From: Bacillus sp. CH30_1T
GTDB lineage: Bacteria > Bacillota > Bacilli > Bacillales > Bacillaceae_B
Length of the DNA: 64,000 nucleotides
Assembly: GCF_008364765.1 (NCBI RefSeq)
Contig: NZ_VTUY01000011.1
Span: 62,001 to 126,000, forward strand
Direction of reading: 5' to 3'
The notes beneath the pieces were generated by a model. The model did not search any database. It was given only the letters and a program-made list of their open reading frames with translations, and had not been told where the DNA came from. Shown piece by piece: positions 1-9,388 of this stretch (position 1 is its first letter; every line of letters starts with the position of its first letter). The translations under genes and the position numbers were made by a program.

Positions 1-2
1 AT

Positions 3-1058
3 GGGGTTACACTGATCATCGCACCTTGGAATTACCCGATCCAACTTGCACTGGCCCCTGTCATTGGAGCGATAGCAGCCGGGAATACAGCCATCATTAA
101 ACCGTCAGAACTAACTCCTTCTACATCTGCTTTATTAGCGGAAATGATCAATATTCATTTTGACCCAAGACAGCTTTTCGTGATTGAAGGAGGAGTGGAG
201 ACGACACAGCATCTCCTGAAACAGCCATTCGATTATATTTTCTTTACCGGGAGCGTTCCAGTCGGAAAAGTAGTGATGGAATCAGCGGCAAAGCAGTTGA
301 TTCCTGTCACTCTTGAATTGGGCGGGAAAAGTCCGTGTATCGTGGATGAAACGGCTGAAATTCCTCTGGCTGCAAAGCGTATCGCATTCGGGAAAGTAAC
401 GAATGCCGGACAAACGTGTATTGCACCTGACTACCTATTTATTCATAAAAGCAAGAAAGATGAATTTATCACTGAATTTAAAAAAACGGTCATTGAATTT
501 TATGGAACAGAACCATTAAAGAGTGAAAAATTTGGTCGGATTGTAAATGAGCGTCATTTCAATCGTTTAACAAGCTACTTGGAAGAGGGAGAAATCCTCT
601 TAGGGGGAAATGTGGATTCTGGGAGCTTAAAAATAGAACCGACTTTAATGAAGCCGAGAGACTTTACTGTACCGGTGATGCAGGATGAGATATTCGGCCC
701 GGTTTTCCCAGTCATAGAATATGAGGAGCTTGATGAAGTCATTGATTTTGTAACAGAGCGGCCGAAACCGTTGGCCCTTTATTTGTTTACTAGCAATCCA
801 ATTACAGAAGAGAGAATCAACAAATCGATTTCCTATGGTGGCGGTTGTGTAAATGATACACTTATGCACATCGTTACACCATATCTTCCTTTTGGAGGAG
901 TAGGGGAGAGTGGGATTGGGAATTACCATGGAGAATCAAGCTTCTCAACCTTCTCACATTACAAAAGCATCTTAAAACAGACGACGAAGTTTGACTTAAG
1001 CTTCCGTTATCCAAGTGGAAGATTTGGTATGCAGATCATTAAGAAGTTATTGAAATAA
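3..1058 (+). CDS. Aldehyde dehydrogenase, 5'-truncated by window edge
   Basis: NAD(P)-dependent oxidation of an aldehyde to its acid. The reading frame is open from base 3, ahead of the first in-frame ATG at 144. Those upstream codons read as the conserved ALDH segment (IIAPWNYP, then GAIAAGNTA and IKPSE), so the gene begins outside the window and the ATG at 144 is internal. Also visible are the catalytic Glu region (LELGGKSP), the catalytic Cys (NAGQTC) and the late motif PFGGVGESGIG. The C-terminus (FSHYKSILKQTT followed by FRYP) resembles the short class-3-like ALDHs of Bacillus such as YwdH. The physiological substrate cannot be told from sequence. A strong hairpin terminator follows directly. 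Confidence 0.93.
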   Translation, partial: GVTLIIAPWNYPIQLALAPVIGAIAAGNTAIIKPSELTPSTSALLAEMINIHFDPRQLFVIEGGVETTQHLLKQPFDYIFFTGSVPVGKVVMESAAKQLIPVTLELGGKSPCIVDETAEIPLAAKRIAFGKVTNAGQTCIAPDYLFIHKSKKDEFITEFKKTVIEFYGTEPLKSEKFGRIVNERHFNRLTSYLEEGEILLGGNVDSGSLKIEPTLMKPRDFTVPVMQDEIFGPVFPVIEYEELDEVIDFVTERPKPLALYLFTSNPITEERINKSISYGGGCVNDTLMHIVTPYLPFGGVGESGIGNYHGESSFSTFSHYKSILKQTTKFDLSFRYPSGRFGMQIIKKLLK

Positions 1059-1059
1059 G

Positions 1060-1097
1060 AAAGGTGACCCAGAGGATGGGTCACCTTTGACTTTTTA
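1060..1097 (+). terminator. Rho-independent terminator after aldehyde dehydrogenase
   Basis: The 11-bp arms AAAGGTGACCC and GGGTCACCTTT are separated by 7 bases and followed by a T-rich run. The hairpin starts 2 bases after the stop codon. Confidence 0.85.
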
Positions 1098-1150
1098 AGC
1101 GAGGGATTGAAGTGTAATCCTCGTTAATTTTGATGCTGCTTGAGCATCAT

Positions 1151-1384
1151 TTATCTTGTTGGTTCAGTATGAGGTTCTCTTTCAAGCTCTTCAGTTGGTT
1201 TGAATAACAGTCCAAGATTAATTAGACCGGCAATACCAACTAAACCGTATATGATACGGGATAGAGCGGCATCTTGACCACCAAAGATGGCTGCAACAAG
1301 ATCGAATTGAAAGAAGCCGATAAGTCCCCAGTTCACAGCACCAATAATGGTAAGAACCAAAGCAATACGTTGAATTGTACTCAT
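1151..1384 (-). CDS. yuzA: Small membrane protein, DUF378 (YuzA-like)
   Basis: A 77-residue protein with two hydrophobic segments (residues about 5-30 and 43-62) joined by a short polar loop. It contains the DUF378 signature NWGLIGFF near the N-terminus and ends in a charged tail. The ATG is preceded on the minus strand by a good AAGGAGG-type site. It sits divergent to yugJ, as yuzA does near yugJ and pgi in Bacillus. The biochemical function of DUF378 proteins is not known. Confidence 0.85.
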   Translation of the reverse strand: MSTIQRIALVLTIIGAVNWGLIGFFQFDLVAAIFGGQDAALSRIIYGLVGIAGLINLGLLFKPTEELEREPHTEPTR

Positions 1385-1583
1385 GTTGTTTTCCTCCTTA
1401 TTGAATGGCTCATCTATAAGTTTCCCATTGCGCTTATTCCTATTCAGTTTGACTGCTACAAAATTTCCTTATGCAAGTTCTTTGCATTTTGGGGATGATA
1501 TATTCGATAATAGGAAATGTGTTGTAGACATTTTGGGTAACGAAATAGTTCGGCCCTTATAAAATACAAGGAGGTAACAAATA

Positions 1584-2747
1584 ATGAATGAATTTACTTT
1601 TTATAATCCAACCAAATTGATTTTTGGAAAAGGGCAAGTAGAACAACTGAAAGAATTGGTACCTCAATATGGTAAAAAAGTGCTTGTCGTGTATGGTGGC
1701 GGAAGCATTAAGCGTAATGGGTTATACGATCAGGTAATGTCAGTATTGAAAGATATTGATCGCGAAGTATTCGAACTTTCCGGAGTAGAACCGAATCCAC
1801 GTCTTTCCACAGTCAGACGAGGTGTAGAGATAAGTAAAGAAAATAATATTGAATTTATTTTAGCTGTCGGTGGAGGAAGTGTCATCGACTGTACAAAAGC
1901 AATTGCTGCTGGTGCAAAATATGATGGTGATGCATGGGATCTCGTAACGAAGAAAGCTTTTGCAAAAGAAGCTCTTCCATTCGGAACAGTCCTGACTCTT
2001 GCAGCGACCGGCTCTGAAATGAATGCGGGATCTGTTATCACGAATTGGGAAACGAATGAGAAATATGGTTGGGGCAGCCCGGTGACATTCCCGCAATTCT
2101 CTATCTTGGATCCGGTAAATACCTTCACAGTACCGAAAGATCAAACAATCTACGGAATGGTGGACATGATGAGTCACGTGTTTGAACAGTATTTCAATAA
2201 TGCAACCAACACACCTCTACAAGACCGTATGTGTGAGTCCGTTCTGACTACGGTTATTGAAACAGCTCCGAAGTTGCTAAATGATCTTGAAAACTATGAG
2301 CTGCGTGAGACGATTCTGTACTCTGGAACAATTGCCCTTAATGGAATGCTGCAAATGGGTTACAACGGTGACTGGGCCAGTCATAACATTGAACATGCTG
2401 TGTCGGCTGTATACGACATCCCACATGCAGGTGGACTCGCGATTCTATTCCCTAACTGGATGAAGCATAACCTGAAAGTGAATCCTTCGCGATTTGCTCA
2501 ACTGGCAGAACGAGTATTCAATGTCGACCCTGCCGGTAAGTCAGAAGAGGAAGTGGCACTGGAAGGAATCGAAAAGCTTCGTGAATTCTGGACGAGCATC
2601 GGAGCCCCGTCCCGCTTAGCAGACTATGATATCGACGACAGTCAACTGGACCTGATGGCCGACAAAGCGATGGTGAACGGCGAATTCGGTAACTTCAATA
2701 AATTAAACAAAGACGACGTTCTTGCTATATTAAAAGCATCTCTTTAA
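1584..2747 (+). CDS. yugJ: Iron-dependent NAD(P)H alcohol (butanol) dehydrogenase
   Basis: A 387-residue group III (iron-containing) alcohol dehydrogenase, full length for the YugJ/BdhA family, which interconverts aldehydes and primary alcohols. The N-terminal half carries the nucleotide-binding core with the glycine motif GGGSVID, followed by AATGSEMN. The all-helical C-terminal half supplies the metal ligands, seen as His residues in [14 protein letters not shown] and HAGGLAIL. The start has a strong AAGGAGG site 8 bases upstream. It lies between yuzA and pgi and ends in a perfect hairpin, so it is likely transcribed alone. Confidence 0.92.
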   Translation: MNEFTFYNPTKLIFGKGQVEQLKELVPQYGKKVLVVYGGGSIKRNGLYDQVMSVLKDIDREVFELSGVEPNPRLSTVRRGVEISKENNIEFILAVGGGSVIDCTKAIAAGAKYDGDAWDLVTKKAFAKEALPFGTVLTLAATGSEMNAGSVITNWETNEKYGWGSPVTFPQFSILDPVNTFTVPKDQTIYGMVDMMSHVFEQYFNNATNTPLQDRMCESVLTTVIETAPKLLNDLENYELRETILYSGTIALNGMLQMGYNGDWASHNIEHAVSAVYDIPHAGGLAILFPNWMKHNLKVNPSRFAQLAERVFNVDPAGKSEEEVALEGIEKLREFWTSIGAPSRLADYDIDDSQLDLMADKAMVNGEFGNFNKLNKDDVLAILKASL

Positions 2748-2758
2748 AACGATATTGG

Positions 2759-2796
2759 GAGGGACGGACCTTGAACAAGGTCCGTCCCTCTTTATT
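2759..2796 (+). terminator. Terminator after yugJ
   Basis: A 14-15 bp near-perfect stem (GAGGGACGGACCTTG and its complement) with a tiny loop, followed by TTTATT. One of the strongest hairpins in the window. Confidence 0.85.
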
Positions 2797-2860
2797 GGTT
2801 TGTACGCCAATAATTAGGGGAATATAAGCGGGTGAGAACAGATGTTGAAAAAAGTTTTCA

Positions 2861-2876
2861 ATGCACACGCTTACAT
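2861..2876. promoter_or_regulatory. Possible CcpA (cre) site upstream of pgi
   Basis: ATGCACACGCTTACAT fits the cre consensus WTGNAARCGNWWWCAW at all but one fixed position. It lies about 80 bases ahead of pgi, so carbon control of pgi is plausible. Judged from consensus only. Confidence 0.45.
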
Positions 2877-2953
2877 AGAGGGAGCTTTCTTGATTCTCGG
2901 GTCAGCTTTCGATAAAGTGAGATAGAAGAAAATATTTTAATCGGAGGATGGTT

Positions 2954-4303
2954 ATGACACACATTCGTTTTGATTATTCAAAAGCGTTATCTTTTTTTGG
3001 AGAACACGAACTTACATACTTAAGTGATGCCGTTAAGGTTGCTCATCACTCGTTACATGAACAAACAGGTGCAGGAAACGAGTTCCTGGGATGGATCGAC
3101 CTTCCTGTTGAGTACGATAAAGAAGAATTTTCCCGTATTCAGAAATCAGCGGAGAAAATTAAAAGTGATTCCGATGTGCTTCTTGTCATCGGGATTGGTG
3201 GATCTTACTTGGGTGCCCGTGCGGCGATTGAAATGCTGAACCACAGCTTTTACAATGCTCTTCCGAAAGAAAAGCGTTCCACTCCACAGGTCCTGTTTGT
3301 TGGACAAAACATCAGCTCCACATACATGAGAGACTTAATGGACCTTCTTGATGGAAAAGACTTCTCTATCAATGTGATTTCGAAGTCCGGTACTACGACT
3401 GAACCAGCAATAGCTTTCCGTATCTTCCGAAAAATGCTGGAAGAAAAGTACGGGGTGGAAGAGGCTCGCAAACGCATCTATGCCACAACGGATAAATCGA
3501 AGGGTGCCCTTAAAACATTGGCATCTGACGAAGGCTATGAAACATTCGTTGTTCCTGATGATATCGGCGGTCGCTATTCTGTTCTGACAGCAGTTGGACT
3601 GCTTCCGATTGCTGTAAGCGGAGTGGAAATCGAGACGATGATGAACGGCGCTGCTCAGGCCCGTGAGGATTTCAGCAAATCTGAGCTTACAGAGAATCCT
3701 GCTTATCAATATGCTGCGGTACGTAATGCGCTATATAATAAAGGAAAAACAATCGAAATGCTCATTAACTATGAGCCTGGTTTACAATACTTTTCTGAAT
3801 GGTGGAAACAGCTGTTTGGAGAAAGTGAAGGGAAAGACCAAAAAGGAATTTATCCTTCTTCAGCTAACTTCTCAACAGATCTTCATTCTCTTGGACAATA
3901 TGTTCAAGAAGGACGCCGTGACATTTTTGAAACAGTCATCAAGGTTTCAGAGCCACGTCATGAGCTGAAAATCGAGAAGGCTGACAGTGATTTGGACGGC
4001 TTAAACTATTTAGCTGGTGAAACGGTTGATTTTGTAAACAACAAAGCGTTTGAAGGGACACTGCTCGCCCATACAGATGGTGGCGTACCAAACCTGATAG
4101 TGGAAATCCCTGCGATGGATGCATACACATTCGGTTACCTGGTGTACTTCTTCGAGAAAGCATGTGCGATGAGTGGATATCTACTTGGTGTGAATCCATT
4201 TGATCAACCCGGAGTGGAAGCATACAAAGTAAATATGTTCGCCCTTCTTGGAAAACCAGGCTTTGAAGAGAAGAAAGCGGAGCTTGAAAAACGCCTTAAA
4301 TAA
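2954..4303 (+). CDS. pgi: Glucose-6-phosphate isomerase
   Basis: Interconverts glucose 6-phosphate and fructose 6-phosphate in glycolysis and gluconeogenesis. The 449-residue length matches the short bacterial-type PGI of Bacillus. Visible motifs are the SIS phosphate-binding segments [10 protein letters not shown] and SKSGTTTEP, the GGRYSVLT segment and LHSLGQ. I chose the ATG at 2954 rather than 2948: GGAGG ends 6 bases before it and the resulting N-terminus ([12 protein letters not shown]) matches what I recall of Bacillus PGI. Monocistronic, with a possible cre site upstream and a terminator right after the stop. Confidence 0.97.
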   Translation: MTHIRFDYSKALSFFGEHELTYLSDAVKVAHHSLHEQTGAGNEFLGWIDLPVEYDKEEFSRIQKSAEKIKSDSDVLLVIGIGGSYLGARAAIEMLNHSFYNALPKEKRSTPQVLFVGQNISSTYMRDLMDLLDGKDFSINVISKSGTTTEPAIAFRIFRKMLEEKYGVEEARKRIYATTDKSKGALKTLASDEGYETFVVPDDIGGRYSVLTAVGLLPIAVSGVEIETMMNGAAQAREDFSKSELTENPAYQYAAVRNALYNKGKTIEMLINYEPGLQYFSEWWKQLFGESEGKDQKGIYPSSANFSTDLHSLGQYVQEGRRDIFETVIKVSEPRHELKIEKADSDLDGLNYLAGETVDFVNNKAFEGTLLAHTDGGVPNLIVEIPAMDAYTFGYLVYFFEKACAMSGYLLGVNPFDQPGVEAYKVNMFALLGKPGFEEKKAELEKRLK

Positions 4304-4305
4304 GG

Positions 4306-4340
4306 AAAGAGCACTGAGGGAAATCTCAGTGCTCTTTTTA
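4306..4340 (+). terminator. Terminator after pgi
   Basis: Stem AAAGAGCACTGAG paired with CTCAGTGCTCTTT across a 6-base loop, followed by T's. Confidence 0.85.
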
Positions 4341-4395
4341 CATTTTTCTTTCACTTTAGGAGAAACTATCCCTAAAAGAAAGGGGATGGATCCAC

Positions 4396-4803
4396 GTGAT
4401 TGAGCTTTCATCTAACATTGAAGGACAGCATTATCAACTGTATAAGCTTGAACAGCTATTAAAGCCGCTGGGATATTCGATAGGTGGCAATTGGGATTAT
4501 GATCATGGCTATTTCGATTACAAAATTGATGATGAAGTGGGCTATCAGTATTTGAGAGTACCGTTTACGTCTGTTGACGGGCAATTGGATTCAAGGGGGG
4601 CAACCGTTGAATTCGGTAAGCCGTTCCTTCTCTCACATAAATACAAGCGTGGCTTGGACGATTACGCATCAACCGGAACATTCTCAGGCTCAGTCAATCA
4701 ATTTTCCGAACCACAAGATCCTGATGCAAGCTTCCCGGAAGAATATATTGAAGTTGGTAAAGAACTTGTAAAAGAGCTGGAGAACGTTTTATTCTCTAGT
4801 TAG
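4396..4803 (+). CDS. yugN: YugN-like family protein
   Basis: A 135-residue soluble acidic protein with no signal peptide or membrane segment. Length, composition (GGNWDYDHGYFDYKID near the centre) and position right after pgi agree with the YugN family of Bacillus, whose function is unknown. It starts with GTG behind AAAGGGG. Its 3' end overlaps the 3' end of the convergent yugO by 8 bases. Confidence 0.8.
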   Translation: MIELSSNIEGQHYQLYKLEQLLKPLGYSIGGNWDYDHGYFDYKIDDEVGYQYLRVPFTSVDGQLDSRGATVEFGKPFLLSHKYKRGLDDYASTGTFSGSVNQFSEPQDPDASFPEEYIEVGKELVKELENVLFSS

Positions 4804-5788
4804 AGATCACAAGCAGTTCATCCGTTTCTTCAACCAAAGTCGTCAAAGGAGGATTCACAGTCGTGTTTTCTCCTTTTTTTATGCCTAAAAGGATAATATT
4901 GTTCTTTAAAAGATTTGTACTTAAAGAATGAAAGCTCTTATTGATGTGTTCTTCTGAAACAGGTATCAGCTTTAAATTGTTTCCTTTTAAATGATTCAAT
5001 AATTTCAAGATGGTTTTAGACATCCCTTGAGAAATGATACTGTTCATCATCACATAGCTTGTTTGCATATTCGTTTGAATCACTTCATCGGCTCCTGCCC
5101 GCTCGGCATTGGCCACTTGATCCTTCTGGAGGATTTCAACGACCGTATATAAATCAGGGTGATTCCCTTTAATGGCAAGAAGAGTCAGGACAGAATTCAT
5201 GTCTGCCGTTATCTCATCTTTATTTTGATCAGCGGTAATGATGGCGATCGATGCTTCATGGAGATTTACTTTTTTTAAAATGGCATCTCTAAAAGGGGTT
5301 CCCCTCACAAAGTGGATATGGTTATTATTGTATGGATTCCTTTGAAGGGTTTCATCGACCAAAATGATATCACATTGAGACTGCAGGGAAGTAAGTTGAT
5401 TAATCACTTCCCGGGTCCGTTCATTCCACCCTACGACTACTATATGTTCCTTCCCCTTGAACGTTGCTTTGCCTTCCAAATACGCATTTTGTGTCATGAC
5501 CGTTTCCGCTGCAAGCATGACAAAATAAGTAGAAAGAAAACCTGCACCTACTAAGATGAGAATTATGCCAATCAGTCTGCCTTCAAACGAAGTGGGAACA
5601 AAATCCCCATACCCCACAGTGGAAGTCGTAATAATTGCCCACCAGATCCCATCGAATAAGGAAGGGAAGGTATCGGGCTCGAGGAAATGAATAATCGTTC
5701 CAAAAGAGAGCATCAGTGTAATCGCAATCAAAAATATCCGAACAACTAAAGGCCAGCGCAAAAACCCCTGAAACATCAGCTGAACCAT
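4796..5788 (-). CDS. yugO: Potassium channel protein with RCK domain (YugO-like)
   Basis: A 330-residue two-TM potassium channel. Residues about 15-35 and 65-95 are hydrophobic helices flanking the pore loop with selectivity filter TVGYGD. A Rossmann-type TrkA-N/RCK domain follows (HIVVVGWNERTREV at about 114), then a TrkA-C-like regulatory end. In B. subtilis YugO is the K+ channel tied to biofilm formation and electrical signalling. It lies next to yugN and pgi as in that species, convergent with yugN. Confidence 0.92.
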   Translation of the reverse strand: MVQLMFQGFLRWPLVVRIFLIAITLMLSFGTIIHFLEPDTFPSLFDGIWWAIITTSTVGYGDFVPTSFEGRLIGIILILVGAGFLSTYFVMLAAETVMTQNAYLEGKATFKGKEHIVVVGWNERTREVINQLTSLQSQCDIILVDETLQRNPYNNNHIHFVRGTPFRDAILKKVNLHEASIAIITADQNKDEITADMNSVLTLLAIKGNHPDLYTVVEILQKDQVANAERAGADEVIQTNMQTSYVMMNSIISQGMSKTILKLLNHLKGNNLKLIPVSEEHINKSFHSLSTNLLKNNIILLGIKKGENTTVNPPLTTLVEETDELLVISN

Positions 5789-5840
5789 TCTACCAGCTCC
5801 TTTTCATCTGCACTGACCATTATTGCCTATTCAGGTTCTT

Positions 5841-6392
5841 CTAAAACTCAGAAAGCCATTCTTTCTTCAACAAACTGTACATATGCGCATCATATTTATG
5901 GTCATCTTGAAGAATATACTCTCGGAGTAACCCTTCTTGCCTGAAACCAAGCTTTTCAACCACCCTTGAAGAAGCTTTATTATATGGGACGATCACTGCC
6001 CCTACACGGTTCATTCCTTTATCTGCAAATAGGTAGCTGAGTAACGGGGAGAGTGCCTCACCCATGATTCCCTTACCCCAGTGATCAGGGCTAAGATCGT
6101 ATCCGATTTCACAACGCTTATACGCTTTCGAAATGTTGTGGAACCCACATGTCCCGATCATTTTATTCGTATGCTTCTCCACGATGGCCCAGCGCATGGG
6201 GCCGCCTGTTTCAAGGTGCTTTTCATAGTTCTCAACCATACTAAAGGCTACTTCTTTTGAATCGATCGGACTCATACCAAAATAGCGGAGAACGTCGTCA
6301 GTAGTGTAAAGCTCATAAAGAAAATCAACATCTTTCATTGTGAGCTGTCTTAGTATTAATCTCTCGGTTTCTAAAACTGGATATTTATCCAT
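5841..6392 (-). CDS. GNAT acetyltransferase, RimJ/RimL type
   Basis: A 183-residue N-acetyltransferase that would use acetyl-CoA. The N-terminus (LETERLILRQLTMKD) is typical of the RimJ/RimL-like GNAT group, and the CoA-binding segment appears as DHWGKGIMGEAL. The C-terminal part (VVEKLGFRQEGLLREY) is also typical. I place the start at 6392, with AAAAGGGG 9-10 bases upstream, rather than at the longer frame to 6428. The substrate is unknown. It ends the housekeeping segment; a repeat element follows. Confidence 0.85.
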   Translation of the reverse strand: MDKYPVLETERLILRQLTMKDVDFLYELYTTDDVLRYFGMSPIDSKEVAFSMVENYEKHLETGGPMRWAIVEKHTNKMIGTCGFHNISKAYKRCEIGYDLSPDHWGKGIMGEALSPLLSYLFADKGMNRVGAVIVPYNKASSRVVEKLGFRQEGLLREYILQDDHKYDAHMYSLLKKEWLSEF

Positions 6393-6505
6393 TATTTTCA
6401 ACCCCTTTTGTATATGAAAGTATATCATGGAAAAGGCTTATCGAGGGGAAGAAAAGTTTCATAATCTGGATCAATTTGGTCATATTCTACTGATACAATT
6501 TTTGC

Positions 6506-6709
6506 GAAAGGCTCTTTTCGTAAAGTTTGTTGCTTATTGTAGAGGGAGAAAGTAATAGTTGATTTCCGCTACAGGATGCTCGCTTTCCGTGGGGCTGGCG
6601 TGAGCCTCCTCGGCAGCGCCTCCGGGGTCTCACCTGTCCAGCTATTCCCGCAGGAGTCGAGCATCCTGCAGCGAGAATCAACTTTCTGAGCATGTATCCT
6701 TAATGGAAA
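6506..6709. repeat. Interspersed palindromic repeat, copy R1
   Basis: A non-coding element of about 204 bp from GAAAGGCTCTTTTCG to CTTAATGGAAA. Its inner arms (GTTGATTTCCGCT and AGGATGCTCG against CGAGCATCCTG and AATCAAC) form a long imperfect hairpin with GC-rich internal blocks. A close copy lies at 26397-26726. It sits at the left boundary of the glycan locus. Confidence 0.85.
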
Positions 6710-6829
6710 TCAGGATTTAGGAGTGTTGTAAAGAAGTTGCAAATGACCATAAGGGATGTTAATTTTTATAAAATAATATATCCTAAATAGGAAGATAATT
6801 GGACTTTTTGAAAAATGGAGGGGTGTCTC

Positions 6830-7798
6830 ATGAAAATTGAAAATTGTTGTGCAGCATCGAGAGGTAAAAGGGGAGATAATACTGCTAATGTTAATGAAAG
6901 TATTTTAGCACCTAAGGGGGCAAGTCAGCTTCGACATGGTGAAGAGTTGATTAATCTTCCAGGTGGGAAATTTCTGATGGGAACTGATGAAAAAATTGGC
7001 TATCCAAATGATGGGGAGGGTCCACTTCGAACAGTATTTGTGAAACCTTTCGCCATTGATCGATATTCTGTGACGAACAGCCAATTTCAAGAATTTATTG
7101 ATGAGACAGGCTATGTCACAGAAGCAGAACGTTTCGGCTGGTCTTTTGTATTCCACTTGCTTGTTTCAGAAAAGGTAAAAAAACGAGTAGTCAACTCTGT
7201 CAAAGAGACACCATGGTGGTTTGTTGTAGAAGGTGCTTATTGGAAACAGCCAGAAGGACCGGATTCTTCCATAGTTGATCGGATGGATCATCCTGTTATT
7301 CATGTTTCATGGAATGATGCACATGCTTATTGTCAATGGTCTGGAAAAAGGTTGCCTACAGAAGCAGAGTGGGAATATGCGGCACGAGGTGGTTTGATTA
7401 GTAAGAGATTTCCTTGGGGTGATGATCTCCTCTTGAATGGTGGGCATCAATGTAATATTTGGCAAGGTGAATTTCCAATCACCAATACTGCAGAAGATGG
7501 ATACATATCTACAGCTCCCGTCCATACCTATTCACCGAATGGATTTGGCCTTTATAATGTATCTGGAAATGTGTGGGAGTGGTGCGGAGACTGGTTTACC
7601 AATAAACATCCGAAAGCTAAAGAAATGATCAACCCAAATGGACCTGATAAAGGGGTGGCTAAAATAATGAAAGGCGGATCTTACCTTTGTCATCAATCTT
7701 ATTGTAATCGTTACCGAGTTGCAGCAAGGACGTCCAATACTCCTGATAGCTCAACTGGTAACATTGGGTTTAGATGTGCAGCAGATTTACAATCTTAA
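6830..7798 (+). CDS. Formylglycine-generating enzyme (sulfatase maturase)
   Basis: Oxidises the Cys of CxPxR motifs in type I sulfatases to formylglycine, using oxygen. The 322-residue protein spans the FGE-sulfatase fold: GGKFLMGTD near the N-terminus, HPVIHVSWNDAHAYC and RLPTEAEWEYAARGG in the middle, and NVSGNVWEWCGDW and GGSYLCHQSYCNRYR towards the end. Cys287 and Cys292 match the copper-binding catalytic Cys pair of genuine FGEs, and the following NTPDSSTGNIGFRC is also diagnostic. It has no signal peptide, so it acts in the cytoplasm, like its likely clients at 30574, 34464 and 36037. The start at 6830 follows GGAGGGG. It lies just upstream of the lacI gene. Confidence 0.93.
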   Translation: MKIENCCAASRGKRGDNTANVNESILAPKGASQLRHGEELINLPGGKFLMGTDEKIGYPNDGEGPLRTVFVKPFAIDRYSVTNSQFQEFIDETGYVTEAERFGWSFVFHLLVSEKVKKRVVNSVKETPWWFVVEGAYWKQPEGPDSSIVDRMDHPVIHVSWNDAHAYCQWSGKRLPTEAEWEYAARGGLISKRFPWGDDLLLNGGHQCNIWQGEFPITNTAEDGYISTAPVHTYSPNGFGLYNVSGNVWEWCGDWFTNKHPKAKEMINPNGPDKGVAKIMKGGSYLCHQSYCNRYRVAARTSNTPDSSTGNIGFRCAADLQS

Positions 7799-7900
7799 TT
7801 AGATCTCCTATTACTTACTTATTAGTGCTTTATTATTAATTTTCAAACAATTTATAATATGATATTGTAATCATTTTCAATTTGAATTAGAATAAAATCA

Positions 7901-7914
7901 TTGAAACGTTTCAA
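7901..7914. promoter_or_regulatory. Operator-like palindrome upstream of lacI
   Basis: A perfect 14-bp palindrome, TTGAAACGTTTCAA, 64 bases before the lacI start and 2 bases after a possible -10 (TAAAAT, 7893-7898). The same motif recurs at other promoters of the locus, suggesting autoregulation by the adjacent LacI-family protein. Confidence 0.75.
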
Positions 7915-7977
7915 ATGTGGAGATATAACAATCTTTGTTGTGAAATGTAACTTGACTGATTAAAAGGAATGAACGAA

Positions 7978-8946
7978 TTGCCTACTTTAAAGGATGTAGC
8001 AAAAGAAGCGAACGTAAGTGTATCGACAGCATCGTATGCAATTAACGGCAGCTCACTTATAACTAAAGAAACCAGGGAAAAAGTCCTGATGGCTGCTAAA
8101 AAGATTGGATACCGCCCCAATGCAAGTGCAAAAAATTTAAAAAAAAATAAAAGTGAGATTATCGGCTTTTTCCTGAGTGGTTTTACAGGTCCCTTCTTTA
8201 ACGAAATATTAGAGGGTGTACAGGATGTTGTCATCAAGAATGGATATGAGATGGTAGTATGTGCATCTAATAGTAAACATAGATTATTGGTTGAAAGCTA
8301 TGTAGATGGGGCCATTATCTTGAATTTCCACGTGGATGATCATACGATTGATTTTCTTGCGAATGAGAAAATGCCTATTGTTGCATTAGATCGTGAAATG
8401 AATAACCCGCATATTAAAAATGTCTTATTGCAAAATAAAGTAGGTATTGAACTTGCAGTTAAACACCTTGTTGATAATGGACATCAAAGAATAGGCTTTA
8501 TCGGCGGATCTTATGATTCATTCGATGGAGAAATGCGATTGGCGGGTTATAAAGAATCATTGAAAAAATATAACGTGCCGTTTAATGAAGAAGATGTCAT
8601 TCGAGCCAGATTTACTGAAATTAGTAGTTTGCTCGTTATGGATGAATATATCAAAAAAAATGACATTTACCCTACTGCTTTTGTCTGTGCCAACGATGAA
8701 ATGGCCATGGGTGCAATCAAGGCTTTACAGCAGAACGGTATTAGTGTTCCAAATGATGTTGCTATAGTAGGTTTTGATGATATTGCCCTGTCTAAACATT
8801 TTAATCCTCCTTTATCTACGGTGCGTATACAAAAAAAATTATGGGGTAAGACAGCTGCCGAAGTTTTGTTTAAAATGCTGGATAAGCAATATGATTTTGA
8901 ACCTCCTGAAATCCCAATAGAATTCATTCACCGCTCATCAAGCTAA
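7978..8946 (+). CDS. LacI-family transcriptional regulator of the glycan locus
   Basis: A 322-residue repressor-type protein. Residues 2-50 form the helix-turn-helix and hinge (TLKDVAKEANVSVSTASYAIN, then IGYRPNASAKNLK). The rest is a periplasmic-binding-protein-like effector domain (IGFIGGSYDSF, FVCANDEMAMGAIKA, VGFDDIALSKHFNPPLSTV). I prefer the TTG at 7978 because AAAAGGA sits about 9 bases upstream and the N-terminus then matches LacI proteins; the ATG at 7969 would have no spacing. The effector is unknown, probably an oligosaccharide from the imported glycan. A palindromic operator lies in its own leader and recurs at four other units. Confidence 0.92.
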   Translation: MPTLKDVAKEANVSVSTASYAINGSSLITKETREKVLMAAKKIGYRPNASAKNLKKNKSEIIGFFLSGFTGPFFNEILEGVQDVVIKNGYEMVVCASNSKHRLLVESYVDGAIILNFHVDDHTIDFLANEKMPIVALDREMNNPHIKNVLLQNKVGIELAVKHLVDNGHQRIGFIGGSYDSFDGEMRLAGYKESLKKYNVPFNEEDVIRARFTEISSLLVMDEYIKKNDIYPTAFVCANDEMAMGAIKALQQNGISVPNDVAIVGFDDIALSKHFNPPLSTVRIQKKLWGKTAAEVLFKMLDKQYDFEPPEIPIEFIHRSSS

Positions 8947-8963
8947 ATGGCGGTGAATTTTTC
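8926..8963 (+). terminator. Terminator at end of lacI
   Basis: ATTCACCGC and GCGGTGAAT flank a 15-base loop that includes the stop codon; TTTTT follows. Confidence 0.6.
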
Positions 8964-9110
8964 CAATAACCTCTATCAAGGCATAGTGTACATTCTAGAT
9001 TTAGAGATTTTTTTAGGTGGAATTGAAAACGCCTTCACTAATATTGGAGTTGCGTATATTCAAATCTATTAAATCTCGAGTATATCGCCTTGTGGAGGTT
9101 TTATATCGGC

Positions 9111-9136
9111 ATTCTATTGAAACGATTCAATAGAAT
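9111..9136. promoter_or_regulatory. Operator-like inverted repeat upstream of ABC transporter operon
   Basis: Perfect 11-bp arms ATTCTATTGAA and TTCAATAGAAT around ACGA. The core TTGAAACGATTCAA is one base off the TTGAAACGTTTCAA motif seen at the other units. It lies 253 bases ahead of the binding-protein gene. Confidence 0.65.
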
Positions 9137-9388
9137 GGATGACCTTAGATAACATCCTGAATATTGTTAATTTTTTAGCGTAGTATTCTATTTCTTTATT
9201 GACAGCCACGAATGCCATAGATCTATCGAATGGAGGTGTTATTTTAATTCTTTCATGGCAATTTTCTGTTTAATAGAGACATAGTTTTAAATACTTAAGT
9301 GCCATTAGAATATAAACTGTTTTAAATTAGTAATAATTAGCCTTAGCTAATTGATGTACAGTAAAAAATTATTAAGGGGTGCAATTAG
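9137..9388 (+). other. Long leader of the ABC operon
   Basis: About 250 bases without a convincing ORF. I see no clear riboswitch or terminator. A TTGACA (9199-9204) is present but has no good -10 at normal spacing. AAGGGGTG precedes the ATG at 9389. Confidence 0.4.

Noticed and set aside
1860..2177. Minus-strand frames inside yugJ
   Set aside because: Shadows of a well-supported gene with no start signal.
7901..7914. TTGAAACGTTTCAA as a CcpA cre site
   Set aside because: When centred on CG, cre needs TGNAAR-CG; this motif has TTGAAA-CG and is a perfect palindrome placed next to a LacI gene, so a local LacI operator fits better.
9199..9229. TTGACA with TATCGA as promoter of the ABC operon
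   Set aside because: Spacing of 19 bases and a poor -10; not strong enough to call.
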